A stretch of DNA of 64,000 nucleotides from Streptomyces minutiscleroticus (GTDB lineage: Bacteria > Actinomycetota > Actinomycetes > Streptomycetales > Streptomycetaceae). A program made the translations under genes and the position numbers. The notes beneath the pieces are model-generated. The model saw nothing but the letters and a program-made list of their open reading frames with translations, ran no database searches and was not told the DNA's origin. Positions 27,671 to 38,192 of this stretch are shown in pieces (positions within the stretch are counted from its first letter, which is position 1; every line of letters starts with the position of its first letter). The stretch is taken from assembly GCF_014650875.1 (NCBI RefSeq), contig NZ_BMVU01000001.1, positions 558,001 through 622,000 on the forward strand, written 5' to 3'.

Positions 27671-27915
27671 GCCCCGTCCCGCGCCCACGACGGCCCGCAC
27701 CGCACATCCGTGATCCAGACCAGGAACCGCCCGTGACAACGATCACTCCCGGCCCGGGCAACCGGCCGGCCCCCTCCCCTTCCCCCGGCGCGTCCCCGGC
27801 TCCGCCGGACGGCCCCGTCCGCGCACACCGCTTTGGCTCCGGCGGGGGTCGGCCCGGTACGCTCACCGCCGTGCCACACGCTGATCCTTCCCAAACCACC
27901 CAGAAGGGCGTTCCT
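27671..27915 (+). other. ftsI-murE gap with possible internal promoter
   Basis: 245 bp. TACGCT (27858-27863), with a weak TTGGCT 19 bp upstream, lies 7 nt before a GTG at 27871 that is in frame with murE. This would give a leaderless MurE with 15 more residues. No separate gene is supported here. Confidence 0.4.
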
Positions 27916-29436
27916 GTGACATATCCGGGACCGCCGCGACCGGTGCGGGTGACCGCCGTATCCCTCGCGGACCTCGCCGCTCAGCTGGGTGTTCCCGCGC
28001 CGGAGGGCGCCGCCGAGGTCACGGGCATCACCCATGACTCCCGCGCCGTGCGCCCCGGCGACCTGTACGCCGCCCTGCCCGGCGCCCGGCTGCACGGCGC
28101 CGACTTCGTCGACCAGGCCGCAAGCCTCGGCGCCGCCGCCGTGCTCACCGACCCGACCGGCGCCGAGCGCGCCGCGTCCGCCGGGCTGCCGGTCCTCGTC
28201 ACCGACGACCCGCGCGGCGGCATGGGCGAGCTGGCCGCCACCGTCTACGGCCACCCCGGCCGCGATCTGCTGCAGATCGGCATCACCGGCACCTCGGGCA
28301 AGACCACGACGGCGTACCTGATGGAGGGCGGCCTCAGGACCGTCCGCAACACCGGGCTGATCGGCACCGTCGAGATGCGCATCGGCGACGAGCGCATCAA
28401 GTCCGAGCGCACCACCCCCGAGGCCACCGACCTCCAGGCGCTGTTCGCGGTCATGCGAGAGCGCGGCGTGGACGCGGTCGCCATGGAGGTCTCCAGCCAC
28501 GCGCTGGTCCTCGGCCGGGTGGACGGCTGCGTCTTCGACGTCGCCGTCTTCACCAACCTCAGCCCGGAGCACATGGAGTTCCACTCCGACATGGAGGACT
28601 ACTTCCGGGCCAAGGCGCAGCTGTTCACGCCGAGGCGCAGCAAACAGGGCGTGGTCAACCTCGACGACGAGTACGGCCGCCGGCTGGTGAAGGAGGCCGG
28701 CGTCCCCGTCGTCACCTTCTCCGCCGAGGGGCACCCGGACGCCGACTGGCGCGCCGTGGACGTCGAGGTCGGCCGGCTGGACTCGACGTTCACCGCGATC
28801 GGCCCCAAGGGCGAGCGGATCGCCGCCAGGTCGCCGCTGCCCGGCCCCTTCAACGTGGCCAACACCCTCGCCGCGATCGCCGCCCTGGCCGTGGCCGGGA
28901 TCGACCCGCAGACCGCCGCCGACGGCGTGGCCGCCGTCCCCGGCGTGCCCGGCCGCCTGGAGCGCGTGGACGCCGGCCAGGACTTCCTCGCGGTCGTCGA
29001 CTACGCCCACAAGACGGACGCCGTCGAGTCCGTGCTGCGCGCGCTGCGCAAGGTCACCGAGGGGCGGCTGCACGTCGTCCTCGGCTGCGGCGGCGACCGC
29101 GACAGGACCAAGCGGATGCCGATGGGCGCCGCGGTGGCCCGCCTGGCCGACACGGCCGTGCTGACCTCGGACAACCCCCGCTCGGAAGACCCCCTGGCGA
29201 TTCTCGCCACCATGCTCGCGGGCGCCGCCGGGGTGCCGTCGCACGAGCGCGGCGAGGTCCAGGTCTTCGAGGACCGGGCGGCCGCCATCGCCGCGGCCGT
29301 CGCCCGCGCCCGGCCCGGCGACACCGTCCTCGTCGCGGGCAAGGGCCACGAACAAGGCCAGGACATCGCCGGCGTCGTCCGCCCCTTCGACGACCGCCAG
29401 GTGCTTCGCGAAGCTATCCAGAAGACCCAGGGATGA
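27916..29436 (+). CDS. murE: UDP-MurNAc-tripeptide synthetase MurE
   Basis: 506 aa. It adds diaminopimelate to UDP-MurNAc-L-Ala-D-Glu. The ATP loop is GITGTSGKTTTAYLM. The specificity motif is DNPR (in LTSDNPRSEDP), which marks diaminopimelate rather than lysine enzymes and agrees with the LL-DAP wall of Streptomyces. The carbamylated-lysine region (YFRAKAQLFTP) and the C-terminal GKGHEQGQ are also visible. The GTG after AGAAGGGCG is taken as start; a leaderless GTG at 27871 is possible. MurF begins 4 nt after its stop. Confidence 0.96.
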   Translation: MTYPGPPRPVRVTAVSLADLAAQLGVPAPEGAAEVTGITHDSRAVRPGDLYAALPGARLHGADFVDQAASLGAAAVLTDPTGAERAASAGLPVLVTDDPRGGMGELAATVYGHPGRDLLQIGITGTSGKTTTAYLMEGGLRTVRNTGLIGTVEMRIGDERIKSERTTPEATDLQALFAVMRERGVDAVAMEVSSHALVLGRVDGCVFDVAVFTNLSPEHMEFHSDMEDYFRAKAQLFTPRRSKQGVVNLDDEYGRRLVKEAGVPVVTFSAEGHPDADWRAVDVEVGRLDSTFTAIGPKGERIAARSPLPGPFNVANTLAAIAALAVAGIDPQTAADGVAAVPGVPGRLERVDAGQDFLAVVDYAHKTDAVESVLRALRKVTEGRLHVVLGCGGDRDRTKRMPMGAAVARLADTAVLTSDNPRSEDPLAILATMLAGAAGVPSHERGEVQVFEDRAAAIAAAVARARPGDTVLVAGKGHEQGQDIAGVVRPFDDRQVLREAIQKTQG

Positions 29437-29440
29437 ACTT

Positions 29441-30856
29441 GTGATCGCCCTCTCCCTCGCCGAGATCGCATCAGTGGTCGGCGGGCAGACGCACGACATA
29501 CCGGATCCGTCGGTCCAGGTCACCGGACCCGTCGTCAGAGACTCCCGGGAGGCCGTTCCCGGCAGCCTGTTCGTCGCCTTCGTGGGCGAGCGCGTCGACG
29601 GCCACGACTTCGCCGCCCGGGTCGTCGAGGCAGGCGCGGCCGCCGTACTGGCCTCCCGCCCCGTCGGCGTCCCCGCGATCGTCGTCGACGACGTGCAGGC
29701 CGCCCTCGGCGCCCTCGCCCGGCACGTGGTCGAGCGGCTCGGCGCCACCCTCGTCGCCCTCACCGGCTCGGCCGGCAAGACCAGCACCAAGGACCTGATC
29801 GCCCAGGTCCTCGGCCGGATGGCCCCGACCGTCTTCACGCCGGGCTCGCTCAACAACGAGATCGGACTGCCCCTCACCGCGCTCACCGCCACCGAGGAGA
29901 CCCGCTACCTCGTCCTGGAGATGGGTGCCCGCGGCATCGGCCACATCCGCTACCTCACGGGCCTCACCCCGCCGAGGATAGGGGTGGTGCTGAACGTCGG
30001 CTCCGCCCACATCGGCGAGTTCGGCGGCCGCGAGCAGATCGCCCAGGCCAAGGGCGAGCTGGTGGAGAGCCTGCCCTCCGCGGACGCCGGCGGCACCGCG
30101 GTCCTCAACGCCGACGATCCCCTCGTGCGGGCCATGGCCGCGCGCACCAAGGCGCGCGTCCTGCTCTTCGGAGAGTCCGACGAAGCGGACGTACGGGCGG
30201 AGAACGTCCGTCTCACGGCCGCCGGACAGCCCTCGTTCAGGCTTCACACACCCTCCGGGTGCAGCGACGTGACCATGCGCCTGTACGGTGAGCACCACGT
30301 GTCGAACGCGCTCGCCGCGGCCGCCGTCGCCCATGAGCTGGGCATGCCCGCAGACGAGATCGCAGTGGCGCTCTCCGAGGCGGGCTCCCTCTCCCGCTGG
30401 CGCATGGAGGTCACCGAGCGCCCGGACGGCGTGACGGTCGTCAACGACGCCTACAACGCGAACCCCGAGTCCATGCGAGCCGCCCTGCGCGCGCTCGTGG
30501 CGATGGGCCAGGGGCGCCGTACGTGGGCGGTGCTCGGCAAGATGGCCGAGCTCGGTGACGAGGCGCTCGCCGAGCACGACGCGGTCGGACGGCTCGCCGT
30601 CCGGCTCAACGTCAGCAAGCTCGTCGCGGTCGGGGGCAGGGAAGCGTCCTGGCTGCAACTGGGCGCATATAACGAGGGTTCGTGGGGTGAGGAGTCGGTG
30701 CACGTGTCCGACGCACAGGCGGCTGTCGACCTGTTGCGCAGCGAGCTGCGCCCGGGGGATGTCGTGCTCGTGAAGGCGTCCCGGTCGGTCGGTCTGGAGA
30801 GCGTGGCGCAGGCGCTGCTCGAGACCGGTGCCGAGGGTGAGGTTGCCGCCCGATGA
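29441..30856 (+). CDS. murF: UDP-MurNAc-tripeptide:D-Ala-D-Ala ligase MurF
   Basis: 471 aa. It adds D-Ala-D-Ala to finish the UDP-MurNAc-pentapeptide. The ATP loop reads [14 protein letters not shown], followed by [13 protein letters not shown], which is characteristic of MurF. Further conserved blocks are [41 protein letters not shown] and [13 protein letters not shown] start with AGGGA upstream. Its stop overlaps the mraY ATG by 4 bp. Domain order (N-terminal uridine binding, central ATPase, C-terminal Rossmann) is complete. Confidence 0.97.
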   Translation: MIALSLAEIASVVGGQTHDIPDPSVQVTGPVVRDSREAVPGSLFVAFVGERVDGHDFAARVVEAGAAAVLASRPVGVPAIVVDDVQAALGALARHVVERLGATLVALTGSAGKTSTKDLIAQVLGRMAPTVFTPGSLNNEIGLPLTALTATEETRYLVLEMGARGIGHIRYLTGLTPPRIGVVLNVGSAHIGEFGGREQIAQAKGELVESLPSADAGGTAVLNADDPLVRAMAARTKARVLLFGESDEADVRAENVRLTAAGQPSFRLHTPSGCSDVTMRLYGEHHVSNALAAAAVAHELGMPADEIAVALSEAGSLSRWRMEVTERPDGVTVVNDAYNANPESMRAALRALVAMGQGRRTWAVLGKMAELGDEALAEHDAVGRLAVRLNVSKLVAVGGREASWLQLGAYNEGSWGEESVHVSDAQAAVDLLRSELRPGDVVLVKASRSVGLESVAQALLETGAEGEVAAR

Positions 30857-31926
30857 TGAATCAGATCCTGTTCGCGGGCGTCATCGGACTCTTCCTGACG
30901 CTCGTGGGCACGCCGCTGCTGATCAAGCTGCTCGCGCGCAAGGGCTACGGCCAGTACATCCGCGACGACGGCCCGCGCGAGCACCACAGCAAGCGCGGTA
31001 CGCCGACCATGGGCGGCATCGCCTTCATCCTGGCGACGATCATCGCGTACTTCGCCAGCAAGGTGATCACCGGCAAGCCGATCACCTTCTCGGGTCTGCT
31101 GGTGCTCGGCCTGATGGCGGGCATGGGCCTGGTCGGCTTCCTGGACGACTACATCAAGATCGTCAAGCGGCGCTCGCTCGGTCTGCGCGCCAAGGCCAAG
31201 ATGGCGGGCCAGCTGATCGTCGGCATCGCCTTCGCGGTGCTCGCGCTGCAGTTCGCGGACAACCGCGGCAACACCCCGGCCTCCACGAAGCTCTCCTTCA
31301 TCACGGACTTCGGCTGGACCATCGGCCCGGTGCTGTTCGTGGTCTGGGCGCTGTTCATGATCCTGGCCATGTCCAACGGCGTGAACCTGACGGACGGTCT
31401 GGACGGCCTGGCCACCGGCGCGTCGGTGATGGTCTTCGGCGCCTACACCTTCATCGGCGTCTGGCAGTTCCAGGAGTCGTGCGCCAACGCGGCCACGCTC
31501 ACCAACCCGGCGGCCTGCTTCGAGGTGCGCGACCCGCTCGACCTCGCGGTCGTGGCCTCCGCCCTGATGGGCGCCTGCTTCGGCTTCCTGTGGTGGAACA
31601 CCTCCCCGGCCAAGATCTTCATGGGCGACACCGGTTCGCTCGCGCTCGGCGGCGCGCTCGCCGGCCTCGCGATCTGCTCCCGCACCGAGCTGCTGCTCGC
31701 GCTGCTCGGCGGCCTGTTCGTGCTGATCACCATGTCGGTCGTCATCCAGGTCGGCTCCTTCCGCCTCACCGGCAAGCGGGTCTTCCGGATGGCCCCGCTC
31801 CAGCACCACTTCGAGCTCAAGGGCTGGTCCGAGGTGCTCGTCGTGGTCCGCTTCTGGATCATCCAGGGCATGTGCGTGATCGTCGGCCTCGGAATCTTCT
31901 ACGCGGGATGGGCAGCGGAGAAATGA
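30853..31926 (+). CDS. mraY: Phospho-MurNAc-pentapeptide transferase MraY
   Basis: 357 aa integral membrane enzyme with about ten helices. It transfers phospho-MurNAc-pentapeptide to undecaprenyl phosphate to make lipid I. Diagnostic cytoplasmic loops are [30 protein letters not shown] with the Asp pair, [21 protein letters not shown], and the C-terminal [14 protein letters not shown] with its HHxE core. The ATG overlaps murF and the stop overlaps murD, so the three are coupled. Confidence 0.97.
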   Translation: MMNQILFAGVIGLFLTLVGTPLLIKLLARKGYGQYIRDDGPREHHSKRGTPTMGGIAFILATIIAYFASKVITGKPITFSGLLVLGLMAGMGLVGFLDDYIKIVKRRSLGLRAKAKMAGQLIVGIAFAVLALQFADNRGNTPASTKLSFITDFGWTIGPVLFVVWALFMILAMSNGVNLTDGLDGLATGASVMVFGAYTFIGVWQFQESCANAATLTNPAACFEVRDPLDLAVVASALMGACFGFLWWNTSPAKIFMGDTGSLALGGALAGLAICSRTELLLALLGGLFVLITMSVVIQVGSFRLTGKRVFRMAPLQHHFELKGWSEVLVVVRFWIIQGMCVIVGLGIFYAGWAAEK

Positions 31927-33332
31927 CCACCTCCTGGGCAGGCCGGCACGTCACCGTCGCCGGTCTCGGCGTGAGCGGCGTCAGCGCCGCGCGCGCCCTG
32001 GCCGGCCTCGGCGCGTCGGTCACCGTCGTGGACGGCGGCGACTCCGAGGCGCTGCGGGAGCGGGCCGAGGGCCTGCGCGCGGGGGGCCTCGCGGTGCGCC
32101 TCGGCGACGCGGAGACGCTCCCCGAGGGCACGGACCTCGTCGTCACCTCGCCGGGCTGGAAGCCGTCGAGCCCGCTGTTCGCGGCGGCCGCGGCGGCGGG
32201 CGTGGAGGTCGTCGGCGACGTGGAGGTCGCCTGGCGGCTGCGCGGCCCCGGCGCGGCCCCCTGGCTGGCCGTCACGGGCACCAACGGCAAGACCACCACC
32301 ACCCGCATGCTGGCCTCGATCCTGCGCGCCGCGGGGCTGCGCACGGCCGAGGTCGGCAACATCGGCACGCCGATCGTCGACGTGGTCCTGGAGGGCGACG
32401 CCGCGTACGACGTGCTGGCCGTGGAGCTGTCCAGCTACCAGCTGCACTGGGCGCCCTCCCTGCGCGCCCACTCCGCCGCCGTCCTCAACCTCGCCCCCGA
32501 CCACCTCGACTGGCACGGCTCCATGGAGGCGTACGCCGCCGACAAGGGCCGGATCTACGAGGGCAACACGGTCGCCTGCGTCTACAACGTCGCCGACAAG
32601 GCCACCGAGGACCTGGTGCGCGAGGCGGACGTGGAGGAGGGCTGCCGGGCCGTCGGCTTCACGCTGGGCACCCCCGGCCCGTCCCAACTCGGCGTCGTGG
32701 AGGGCATCCTGGTCGACCGCGCCTTCGTCGAGAACCGGCACAAGAACGCCCAGGAGCTCGCCGAGGTCGCCGACGTCGACCCGCCCGCCCCGCACAACAT
32801 CGCCAACGCCCTGGCGGCGGCGGCCCTGGCCCGCGCCTTCGGCGTGCCCGCCACGGCCGTCCGCGACGGCCTGCGGGCCTTCCGCCCGGACGCCCACCGC
32901 ATCCAGCACGTGGCCGACGTGGCCGGGGTCGCGTACGTCGACGACTCCAAGGCCACCAACACCCACGCCGCACAGGCGTCGTTGGCGGCGTACGACCCCG
33001 TCGTGTGGATCGCCGGCGGCCTGGCCAAGGGCGCGGCCTTCGACGAGCTGGTCGCGGGGTCCGCGCAGCGGCTGCGGGGCGTCGTCCTGATCGGCGCCGA
33101 CCGGCACCTGATCCGCGAAGCACTCGCGCGACACGCGCCCGAGGTACCCGTCGTCGACCTCGACCGGACCGACACTGGGGCGATGTCCGAGGCGGTGCGG
33201 GAGGCGGCGCGGCTCGCCGAGCCGGGGGACACGGTGCTGCTGGCGCCGGCCTGCGCCTCGATGGACATGTTCGCCAACTACAACCAGCGCGGCGACGCGT
33301 TCGCGGAGGCCGTCCGCGGACTCGGCGCCTGA
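31923..33332 (+). CDS. murD: UDP-MurNAc-L-Ala:D-Glu ligase MurD
   Basis: 469 aa. It adds D-glutamate to UDP-MurNAc-L-Ala. The N-terminal uridine domain begins [17 protein letters not shown]. The ATP loop is [15 protein letters not shown], then [44 protein letters not shown], and [17 protein letters not shown]. The C-terminal end ([26 protein letters not shown]) is typical of MurD. The ATG overlaps the mraY stop by 4 bp. Confidence 0.97.
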   Translation: MTTSWAGRHVTVAGLGVSGVSAARALAGLGASVTVVDGGDSEALRERAEGLRAGGLAVRLGDAETLPEGTDLVVTSPGWKPSSPLFAAAAAAGVEVVGDVEVAWRLRGPGAAPWLAVTGTNGKTTTTRMLASILRAAGLRTAEVGNIGTPIVDVVLEGDAAYDVLAVELSSYQLHWAPSLRAHSAAVLNLAPDHLDWHGSMEAYAADKGRIYEGNTVACVYNVADKATEDLVREADVEEGCRAVGFTLGTPGPSQLGVVEGILVDRAFVENRHKNAQELAEVADVDPPAPHNIANALAAAALARAFGVPATAVRDGLRAFRPDAHRIQHVADVAGVAYVDDSKATNTHAAQASLAAYDPVVWIAGGLAKGAAFDELVAGSAQRLRGVVLIGADRHLIREALARHAPEVPVVDLDRTDTGAMSEAVREAARLAEPGDTVLLAPACASMDMFANYNQRGDAFAEAVRGLGA

Positions 33333-33413
33333 GAGTCCGGCCGCCCCGCCGGGCGACCTCGGAGGGACGCGTGACAGGGTTGCGTCCGGTGTCCGGCGGA
33401 TGCGGAGGTAGCG

Positions 33414-34778
33414 ATGCCCAGTAGTAGTCGTACCCGGCCGCCCGTGCAGCGGGCGGCCCGGCGGCCCGCCGTCGCGTCGAGCCCGCCCCGGGACACCCCG
33501 GTGCACCGGCTGGTGGCCCGCGTCCGGCGCGCCTGGGACCGGCCGCTGACCGCGTACTACCTGATCCTCGGCAGCAGCCTGCTGATCACCGTGCTCGGCC
33601 TGGTCATGGTCTACTCGGCCTCGATGATCACGGCGCTGCAGCTGTCGCTGCCCGGGTCGTACTTCTTCCGCAAGCAGTTCCTGGCCGCCGTCATCGGCGC
33701 CGTGCTGCTGCTGGCCGCCTCGCGGATGCCGGTGCGGCTGCACCGGGCGCTGGCCTACCCGATGCTCGCGGTCTCCGTCTTCCTGATGGTGCTGGTGCAG
33801 ATCCCGGGGATAGGGCGGTCGGTCAACGGCAACCAGAACTGGATCTCCATCGGCGGCCCCTTCCAGCTCCAGCCCAGCGAGTTCGGCAAGCTGGCGCTGG
33901 TGCTGTGGGGCGCCGACCTGCTCGCCCGCAAGAGCGACAAGCGGCTGCTGACGCAGTGGAAGCACATGCTGGTGCCGCTGGTCCCGGTGGCCTTCATGCT
34001 GCTCGGGCTGATCATGCTCGGCGGCGACATGGGCACCGCGATCATCCTCACGGCGATCCTGTTCGGCCTGCTGTGGCTGGCCGGCGCGCCGACGCGGCTG
34101 TTCGCGGGCGTGCTCGCCGTCGCCGCGGCCATCGGCGTACTGCTGATCAGGACCAGCCCCAACCGCATGGCCCGGCTCGCCTGCATCGGCGCCTCCGAAC
34201 CCGGCCCGAACGACCAGTGCTGGCAGGCCGTGCACGGCATCTACGCGCTCGCCTCGGGCGGGTTCTTCGGCTCGGGCCTGGGAGCGAGTGTGGAGAAATG
34301 GGGCCAACTGCCCGAAGCCCACACCGACTTCATCTTCGCCATCACCGGTGAGGAATTGGGCCTCGCGGGTACGCTGTCGGTCCTCGCGCTCTTCGCGGCT
34401 CTAGGCTATGCGGGTATCCGCGTGGCCGGACGCACGGAGGACCCCTTCGTGAGGTACGCCGCGGGAGGCGTGACCACCTGGATCACGGCCCAGGCCGTGA
34501 TCAACGTGGGTGCGGTGCTCGGCCTGCTGCCGATCGCCGGAGTCCCCCTCCCGCTGTTCTCCTACGGGGGGTCGGCCCTGCTGCCGACCATGTTCGCCGT
34601 CGGGCTGCTGATCGCCTTCGCGCGGGAGGACCCCGCCGCGCGGGCGGCGCTTGCGATGCGGCAACCCCGTTTTGGTAGAAAGCGAGTCGCGGTGCGAGGC
34701 TCCGTGTCGAACCGGGGGCCTCGGAGATGGAACACGATGCGACGGCGCGCTCCCGCGCGTCCGTCCGGAGAGCGGTGA
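33414..34778 (+). CDS. ftsW: SEDS glycosyltransferase FtsW
   Basis: 454 aa. A polytopic SEDS protein that polymerises lipid II at the septum together with FtsI. Ten hydrophobic helices can be traced. Family segments include VMVYSASM, NGNQNWISIGGPFQLQPSEFGKLALV, GGDMGTAII, LPEAHTDFIFAITGEELGLAG (with the catalytic-region Asp), and PLFSYGGSALLPTMFAVGLL. Both termini are long and basic. GGAGGTAGCG precedes the ATG. 81 nt separate it from murD and 6 nt from murG. Confidence 0.96.
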   Translation: MPSSSRTRPPVQRAARRPAVASSPPRDTPVHRLVARVRRAWDRPLTAYYLILGSSLLITVLGLVMVYSASMITALQLSLPGSYFFRKQFLAAVIGAVLLLAASRMPVRLHRALAYPMLAVSVFLMVLVQIPGIGRSVNGNQNWISIGGPFQLQPSEFGKLALVLWGADLLARKSDKRLLTQWKHMLVPLVPVAFMLLGLIMLGGDMGTAIILTAILFGLLWLAGAPTRLFAGVLAVAAAIGVLLIRTSPNRMARLACIGASEPGPNDQCWQAVHGIYALASGGFFGSGLGASVEKWGQLPEAHTDFIFAITGEELGLAGTLSVLALFAALGYAGIRVAGRTEDPFVRYAAGGVTTWITAQAVINVGAVLGLLPIAGVPLPLFSYGGSALLPTMFAVGLLIAFAREDPAARAALAMRQPRFGRKRVAVRGSVSNRGPRRWNTMRRRAPARPSGER

Positions 34779-34784
34779 ATTTCG

Positions 34785-35873
34785 GTGCATGTCGTACTCG
34801 CTGGTGGGGGGACCGCCGGCCACATCGAGCCCGCGCTCGCCCTCGCGGACGCCCTGCGCAGGCAGGACCCGACCGTGGGGATCACGGCCCTGGGCACGGA
34901 GCGGGGCCTGGAGACCCGGCTCGTGCCCGAGCGCGGCTACGAACTCGCGCTGATCCCCGCCGTGCCCCTGCCCCGCAAGCCCACCCCCGAGCTGATCACC
35001 GTCCCCGGGCGGCTGCGCGGCACGATCAAGGCGGCCGAGCAGGTCCTGGAGCGCACCAAGGCGGACGCGGTCGTGGGCTTCGGCGGCTACGTGGCGCTGC
35101 CCGGCTACCTCGCGGCCAAGCGCCTGGGCGTGCCGATCGTGATCCACGAGGCGAACGCCCGGCCGGGCCTGGCCAACAAGATCGGTTCGCGGTACGCGGC
35201 CCGGGTCGCCGTCTCCACCCCGGACAGCAAGCTGCGCGACGCCCGCTACATCGGCATCCCGCTGCGGCGCTCCATCGCCACCCTCGACCGGGCCGCCGTG
35301 CGCCCGGAGGCCCGCGCCGCCTTCGGTCTCGACCCGAACCTGCCGACCCTGCTCGTCTCCGGCGGCTCCCAGGGCGCCCGGCGCCTGAACGAGGTGGTCC
35401 AGCAGGTCGCGCCGTTCCTCCAGCAGGCCGGCATCCAGATCCTGCACGCGGTCGGCCCCAAGAACGAACTGCCGCACGTCCAGCAGATGCCGGGGATGCC
35501 CCCCTACATCCCGGTACCGTACGTGGACCGGATGGACCTCGCGTACGCCGCGGCCGACATGATGCTCTGCCGCGCGGGCGCGATGACCGTCGCCGAGCTG
35601 TCCGCCGTCGGGCTGCCGGCCGCGTACGTCCCGCTGCCGATCGGCAACGGCGAGCAGCGGCTGAACGCCCAGCCACTGGTCAAGGCCGGCGGCGGTCTGC
35701 TGGTCGACGACGCGGAGCTGACCCCGCAGTGGGTCCAGTCCCACGTACTGCCCGTGCTCGCCGACCCGCACCGGCTGTACGAGATGTCCCGCGCCGCCGG
35801 CGAGTTCGGCCGCCGGGACGCCGACGACCTGCTCGTCGGCATGGTGTACGAGGCGATCGCCGCCCGCCGCTAG
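34785..35873 (+). CDS. murG: Lipid II synthase MurG
   Basis: 362 aa GT-B glycosyltransferase on the inner face of the membrane. It adds GlcNAc to lipid I. Two glycine-rich loops are seen: [18 protein letters not shown] at the N-terminus and [13 protein letters not shown] in the middle. [12 protein letters not shown] and [18 protein letters not shown], the UDP-GlcNAc site, are also conserved. The GTG start at once gives the HVVLAGGGT beginning. It follows ftsW by 6 nt and precedes ftsQ by 42 nt. Confidence 0.97.
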   Translation: MHVVLAGGGTAGHIEPALALADALRRQDPTVGITALGTERGLETRLVPERGYELALIPAVPLPRKPTPELITVPGRLRGTIKAAEQVLERTKADAVVGFGGYVALPGYLAAKRLGVPIVIHEANARPGLANKIGSRYAARVAVSTPDSKLRDARYIGIPLRRSIATLDRAAVRPEARAAFGLDPNLPTLLVSGGSQGARRLNEVVQQVAPFLQQAGIQILHAVGPKNELPHVQQMPGMPPYIPVPYVDRMDLAYAAADMMLCRAGAMTVAELSAVGLPAAYVPLPIGNGEQRLNAQPLVKAGGGLLVDDAELTPQWVQSHVLPVLADPHRLYEMSRAAGEFGRRDADDLLVGMVYEAIAARR

Positions 35874-35915
35874 GGCGGCACCGCCCTTCGTTTCGAGGAA
35901 GGCAGGGGCAAGCAC

Positions 35916-36716
35916 GTGGCCGGACCGGTGACCGCCGAGCGCGGTGGACGGCAGCAGTCGGAGTCCGGCCCGCCCCGGCCGCCCCGCCGCCTCGCGCGGC
36001 TCGTCCGCCCCCGCGCGCTCGCCCTCCTGGCCCTCGGCGCCGTCCTGCTCGGCGGGGCGGCGCTCTGGGTCCTGTACGGCTCGCAGTGGCTGCGCGCGGA
36101 GCGCGTCACCGTCTCCGGCACGCGCGTCCTGACGCCCGCTCAGGTGCGCGCGGCGGCGGACGTCCCTCTGGGGCACCCGTTGATTTCCGTGGACACCGAT
36201 GCCGTCGAGGCGAGACTGCGCTCGGAATTGCCGCGTATCGCCTCGGTCGACGTGGTCCGATCCTGGCCACATGAAATCGGGCTGAAAGTGACCGAGCGGA
36301 CTCCGGTTCTTCTTGTCGAAAAGGGTGGAAAGTTCATCGAAGTGGACGCGGAAGGGGTGCGATTTGCCACGGTTTCCCGTGCCCCGGAAGGGGTTCCCAC
36401 CCTGGAATTGACGGCCTCCCAGTCCGCCACGGGAACCGCCAGCCTGCGACGTTTCGGGGCAAACCGGCTGATGGGCGAGGCGGTCCGGGTGGCAGGTGAC
36501 ATTCCGGCCGCCGTGGCGCGTGACGCCCGCGTGGTTCGCGTCGCCTCCTACGACGGCATTTCCCTGGAGTTGACCGGGGACCGGACCGTCGACTGGGGGA
36601 GCGGTGAGAAGGGCCCGGCCAAGGCCAGGACGCTGACCGCGCTGATGAAAGCGTCCCCGGGCGCGCTCCACTTCGACGTGAGCGTTCCCACCGCTCCGGC
36701 GGCATCGGCGAGTTGA
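35916..36716 (+). CDS. ftsQ: Cell division protein FtsQ (POTRA)
   Basis: 266 aa. A basic cytoplasmic region and one membrane helix (ALALLALGAVLLGGAALWVLYG) precede a POTRA domain (LRAERVTVSGTRVLTPAQVRAAADVPLGHPLISVDTDAVEARLRSELPRIASVDVVRSWPHEIGLKVTER). FtsQ bridges FtsL/DivIC and the divisome on the outer face. The GTG start follows GAGGAAGGCAGGGG. Codon third positions are visibly less GC-biased in the second half (36180-36560), in step with the AT-richer promoter region of ftsZ. No FtsA gene follows, as usual in actinobacteria. Confidence 0.95.
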   Translation: MAGPVTAERGGRQQSESGPPRPPRRLARLVRPRALALLALGAVLLGGAALWVLYGSQWLRAERVTVSGTRVLTPAQVRAAADVPLGHPLISVDTDAVEARLRSELPRIASVDVVRSWPHEIGLKVTERTPVLLVEKGGKFIEVDAEGVRFATVSRAPEGVPTLELTASQSATGTASLRRFGANRLMGEAVRVAGDIPAAVARDARVVRVASYDGISLELTGDRTVDWGSGEKGPAKARTLTALMKASPGALHFDVSVPTAPAASAS

Positions 36717-36744
36717 CGCACATCCGTGCAGGCCAGCACCCTGG

Positions 36745-36775
36745 TTGGGCACCCCTATGGCTGATCACATAGGGT
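36745..36775 (+). promoter_or_regulatory. ftsZ: Distal candidate ftsZ promoter with dyad
   Basis: TTGGGC (36745-36750), 19-bp spacer, TAGGGT (36770-36775). The -10 box is part of an inverted repeat: CCCTATG (36753-36759), 8-bp centre holding TGATCA, CATAGGG (36768-36774). A regulator bound here would cover the promoter. Streptomyces ftsZ is known to have several promoters including a sporulation-induced one; which of these two it would be is not decidable from sequence. Confidence 0.5.
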
Positions 36776-36799
36776 GAAAAGAAAAACGGGAGGTTCGGC

Positions 36800-36874
36800 G
36801 TGTTCGTTGAACGTGCGCCACTTGTCGACTTAGTGTCCTGTTCGGAAGAGTCCAGGGAACAGACACACTGGTAA
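36800..36874 (+). CDS. Possible 24-codon leader ORF with a TTA codon
   Basis: A GTG at 36800 has GGGAGG 6 nt upstream and opens 24 codons ending with TAA at 36872-36874. Codon 11 is TTA (36830-36832), the leucine codon read by the bldA tRNA and rare in Streptomyces. The stop codon runs directly into the inverted repeat at 36873-36897. Only transcripts from the distal promoter (36745-36775) would contain it, because the proximal -10 box lies inside it. Coding is unproven; short ORFs arise by chance. Confidence 0.3.
   Translation: MFVERAPLVDLVSCSEESREQTHW
36807..36836 (+). promoter_or_regulatory. ftsZ: Proximal candidate ftsZ promoter
   Basis: TTGAAC (36807-36812), 18-bp spacer, TAGTGT (36831-36836). 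Transcription near 36843 would leave a leader of about 150 nt containing the inverted repeat at 36873-36897. Confidence 0.6.
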
Positions 36875-36897
36875 CCCTAAACTTCAGCGTTAGGGTT
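36873..36897 (+). promoter_or_regulatory. ftsZ: AACCCTAA / TTAGGGTT inverted repeat in ftsZ leader
   Basis: Perfect 8-bp arms with a 9-nt loop, about 95 nt before the ftsZ start. It is AT-richer than anything else nearby. It may be a protein operator or an RNA hairpin. It has no U-tract, so it is not an obvious terminator. Confidence 0.6.
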
Positions 36898-36992
36898 CGG
36901 GTCGGCGTATCGGACCGTCCCATTCGGCATCAGTCGTCGGATCGCGGCACAGCGAGGCGGCGACACGTAACTCGAGGCGAGAGGCCTTCGAC

Positions 36993-38192
36993 GTGGCAGC
37001 ACCGCAGAACTACCTCGCAGTCATCAAAGTCATCGGTGTCGGCGGCGGTGGTGTCAATGCCATCAACCGGATGATCGAGGTCGGTCTGAAGGGCGTCGAG
37101 TTCATCGCCATCAACACCGACGCGCAGGCGTTGTTGATGAGCGACGCCGACGTCAAGCTGGACGTCGGCCGGGAACTCACCCGGGGGCTCGGCGCCGGCG
37201 CCAACCCGGCCGTCGGCCGCAAGGCCGCCGAGGACCACCGCGAGGAGATCGAGGAGGTCCTCAAGGGGGCCGACATGGTCTTCGTGACGGCCGGTGAGGG
37301 CGGCGGCACGGGCACCGGCGGTGCACCCGTCGTGGCCAACATCGCGCGTTCCCTGGGCGCCCTCACCATCGGCGTCGTCACGCGCCCGTTCACCTTCGAG
37401 GGCCGCCGCCGCGCCAACCAGGCCGAGGACGGCATCGCCGAGCTGCGCGAAGAGGTCGACACCCTCATCGTCATCCCGAACGACCGGCTGCTGTCCATCT
37501 CGGACCGCCAGGTCAGCGTGCTCGACGCCTTCAAGTCCGCCGACCAGGTCCTGCTCTCCGGCGTCCAGGGCATCACCGATCTCATCACCACGCCCGGCCT
37601 GATCAACCTCGACTTCGCCGACGTCAAGTCCGTGATGTCCGAGGCCGGTTCCGCGCTCATGGGCATCGGCTCGGCCCGCGGCGACGACCGCGCGGTGGCC
37701 GCCGCCGAGATGGCGATCTCCTCGCCGCTCCTCGAGGCGTCCATCGACGGCGCCCGGGGCGTGCTGCTGTCCATCTCCGGCGGCTCGGACCTCGGCCTGT
37801 TCGAGATCAACGAGGCGGCCCAGCTGGTGAGCGAGGCCGCCCACCCGGAAGCCAACATCATCTTCGGCGCCGTCATCGACGACGCGCTCGGCGACGAGGT
37901 GCGGGTCACCGTGATCGCCGCCGGTTTCGACGGCGGACAGCCGCCGGCCAAGCGGGACAACGTCCTCGGCTCCTCCTCCGCCAAGCGCGAGGAGCCCGCC
38001 CCGCCCCGCCCCGTCGAGAGCCGCCCGTCCTTCGGCGCGCTCGGCAGCGTCACGCCGAAGGAGGCCCCGGAGCCCGCCGCGCCCGAGCCGGCCCCGGCCC
38101 CCGAACTGCCGGTCTCCCCGCCGGTCCCGCCGTCGCGCGCCTACTCGGACAGCGCGGCCGAGGAGCTGGACGTACCGGACTTCCTGAAGTGA
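36993..38192 (+). CDS. ftsZ: Cell division GTPase FtsZ
   Basis: 399 aa tubulin-like GTPase that forms the Z-ring and, in Streptomyces, ladders of rings in sporulating hyphae. The nucleotide motif GGGTGTGG is at residues 103-110. [28 protein letters not shown], the T7 synergy loop ([22 protein letters not shown]), and the C-terminal peptide LDVPDFLK that binds SepF and other partners are intact. A Pro/Ala/Glu-rich linker of about 65 residues separates them. The GTG start follows GAGGCGAGAGG. The stop overlaps the next gene by 4 bp. Confidence 0.98.
   Translation: MAAPQNYLAVIKVIGVGGGGVNAINRMIEVGLKGVEFIAINTDAQALLMSDADVKLDVGRELTRGLGAGANPAVGRKAAEDHREEIEEVLKGADMVFVTAGEGGGTGTGGAPVVANIARSLGALTIGVVTRPFTFEGRRRANQAEDGIAELREEVDTLIVIPNDRLLSISDRQVSVLDAFKSADQVLLSGVQGITDLITTPGLINLDFADVKSVMSEAGSALMGIGSARGDDRAVAAAEMAISSPLLEASIDGARGVLLSISGGSDLGLFEINEAAQLVSEAAHPEANIIFGAVIDDALGDEVRVTVIAAGFDGGQPPAKRDNVLGSSSAKREEPAPPRPVESRPSFGALGSVTPKEAPEPAAPEPAPAPELPVSPPVPPSRAYSDSAAEELDVPDFLK

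Noticed and set aside
36717..36992. ftsA between ftsQ and ftsZ
   Set aside because: Only 276 bp are present, with promoters and dyads; FtsA is absent in actinobacteria.
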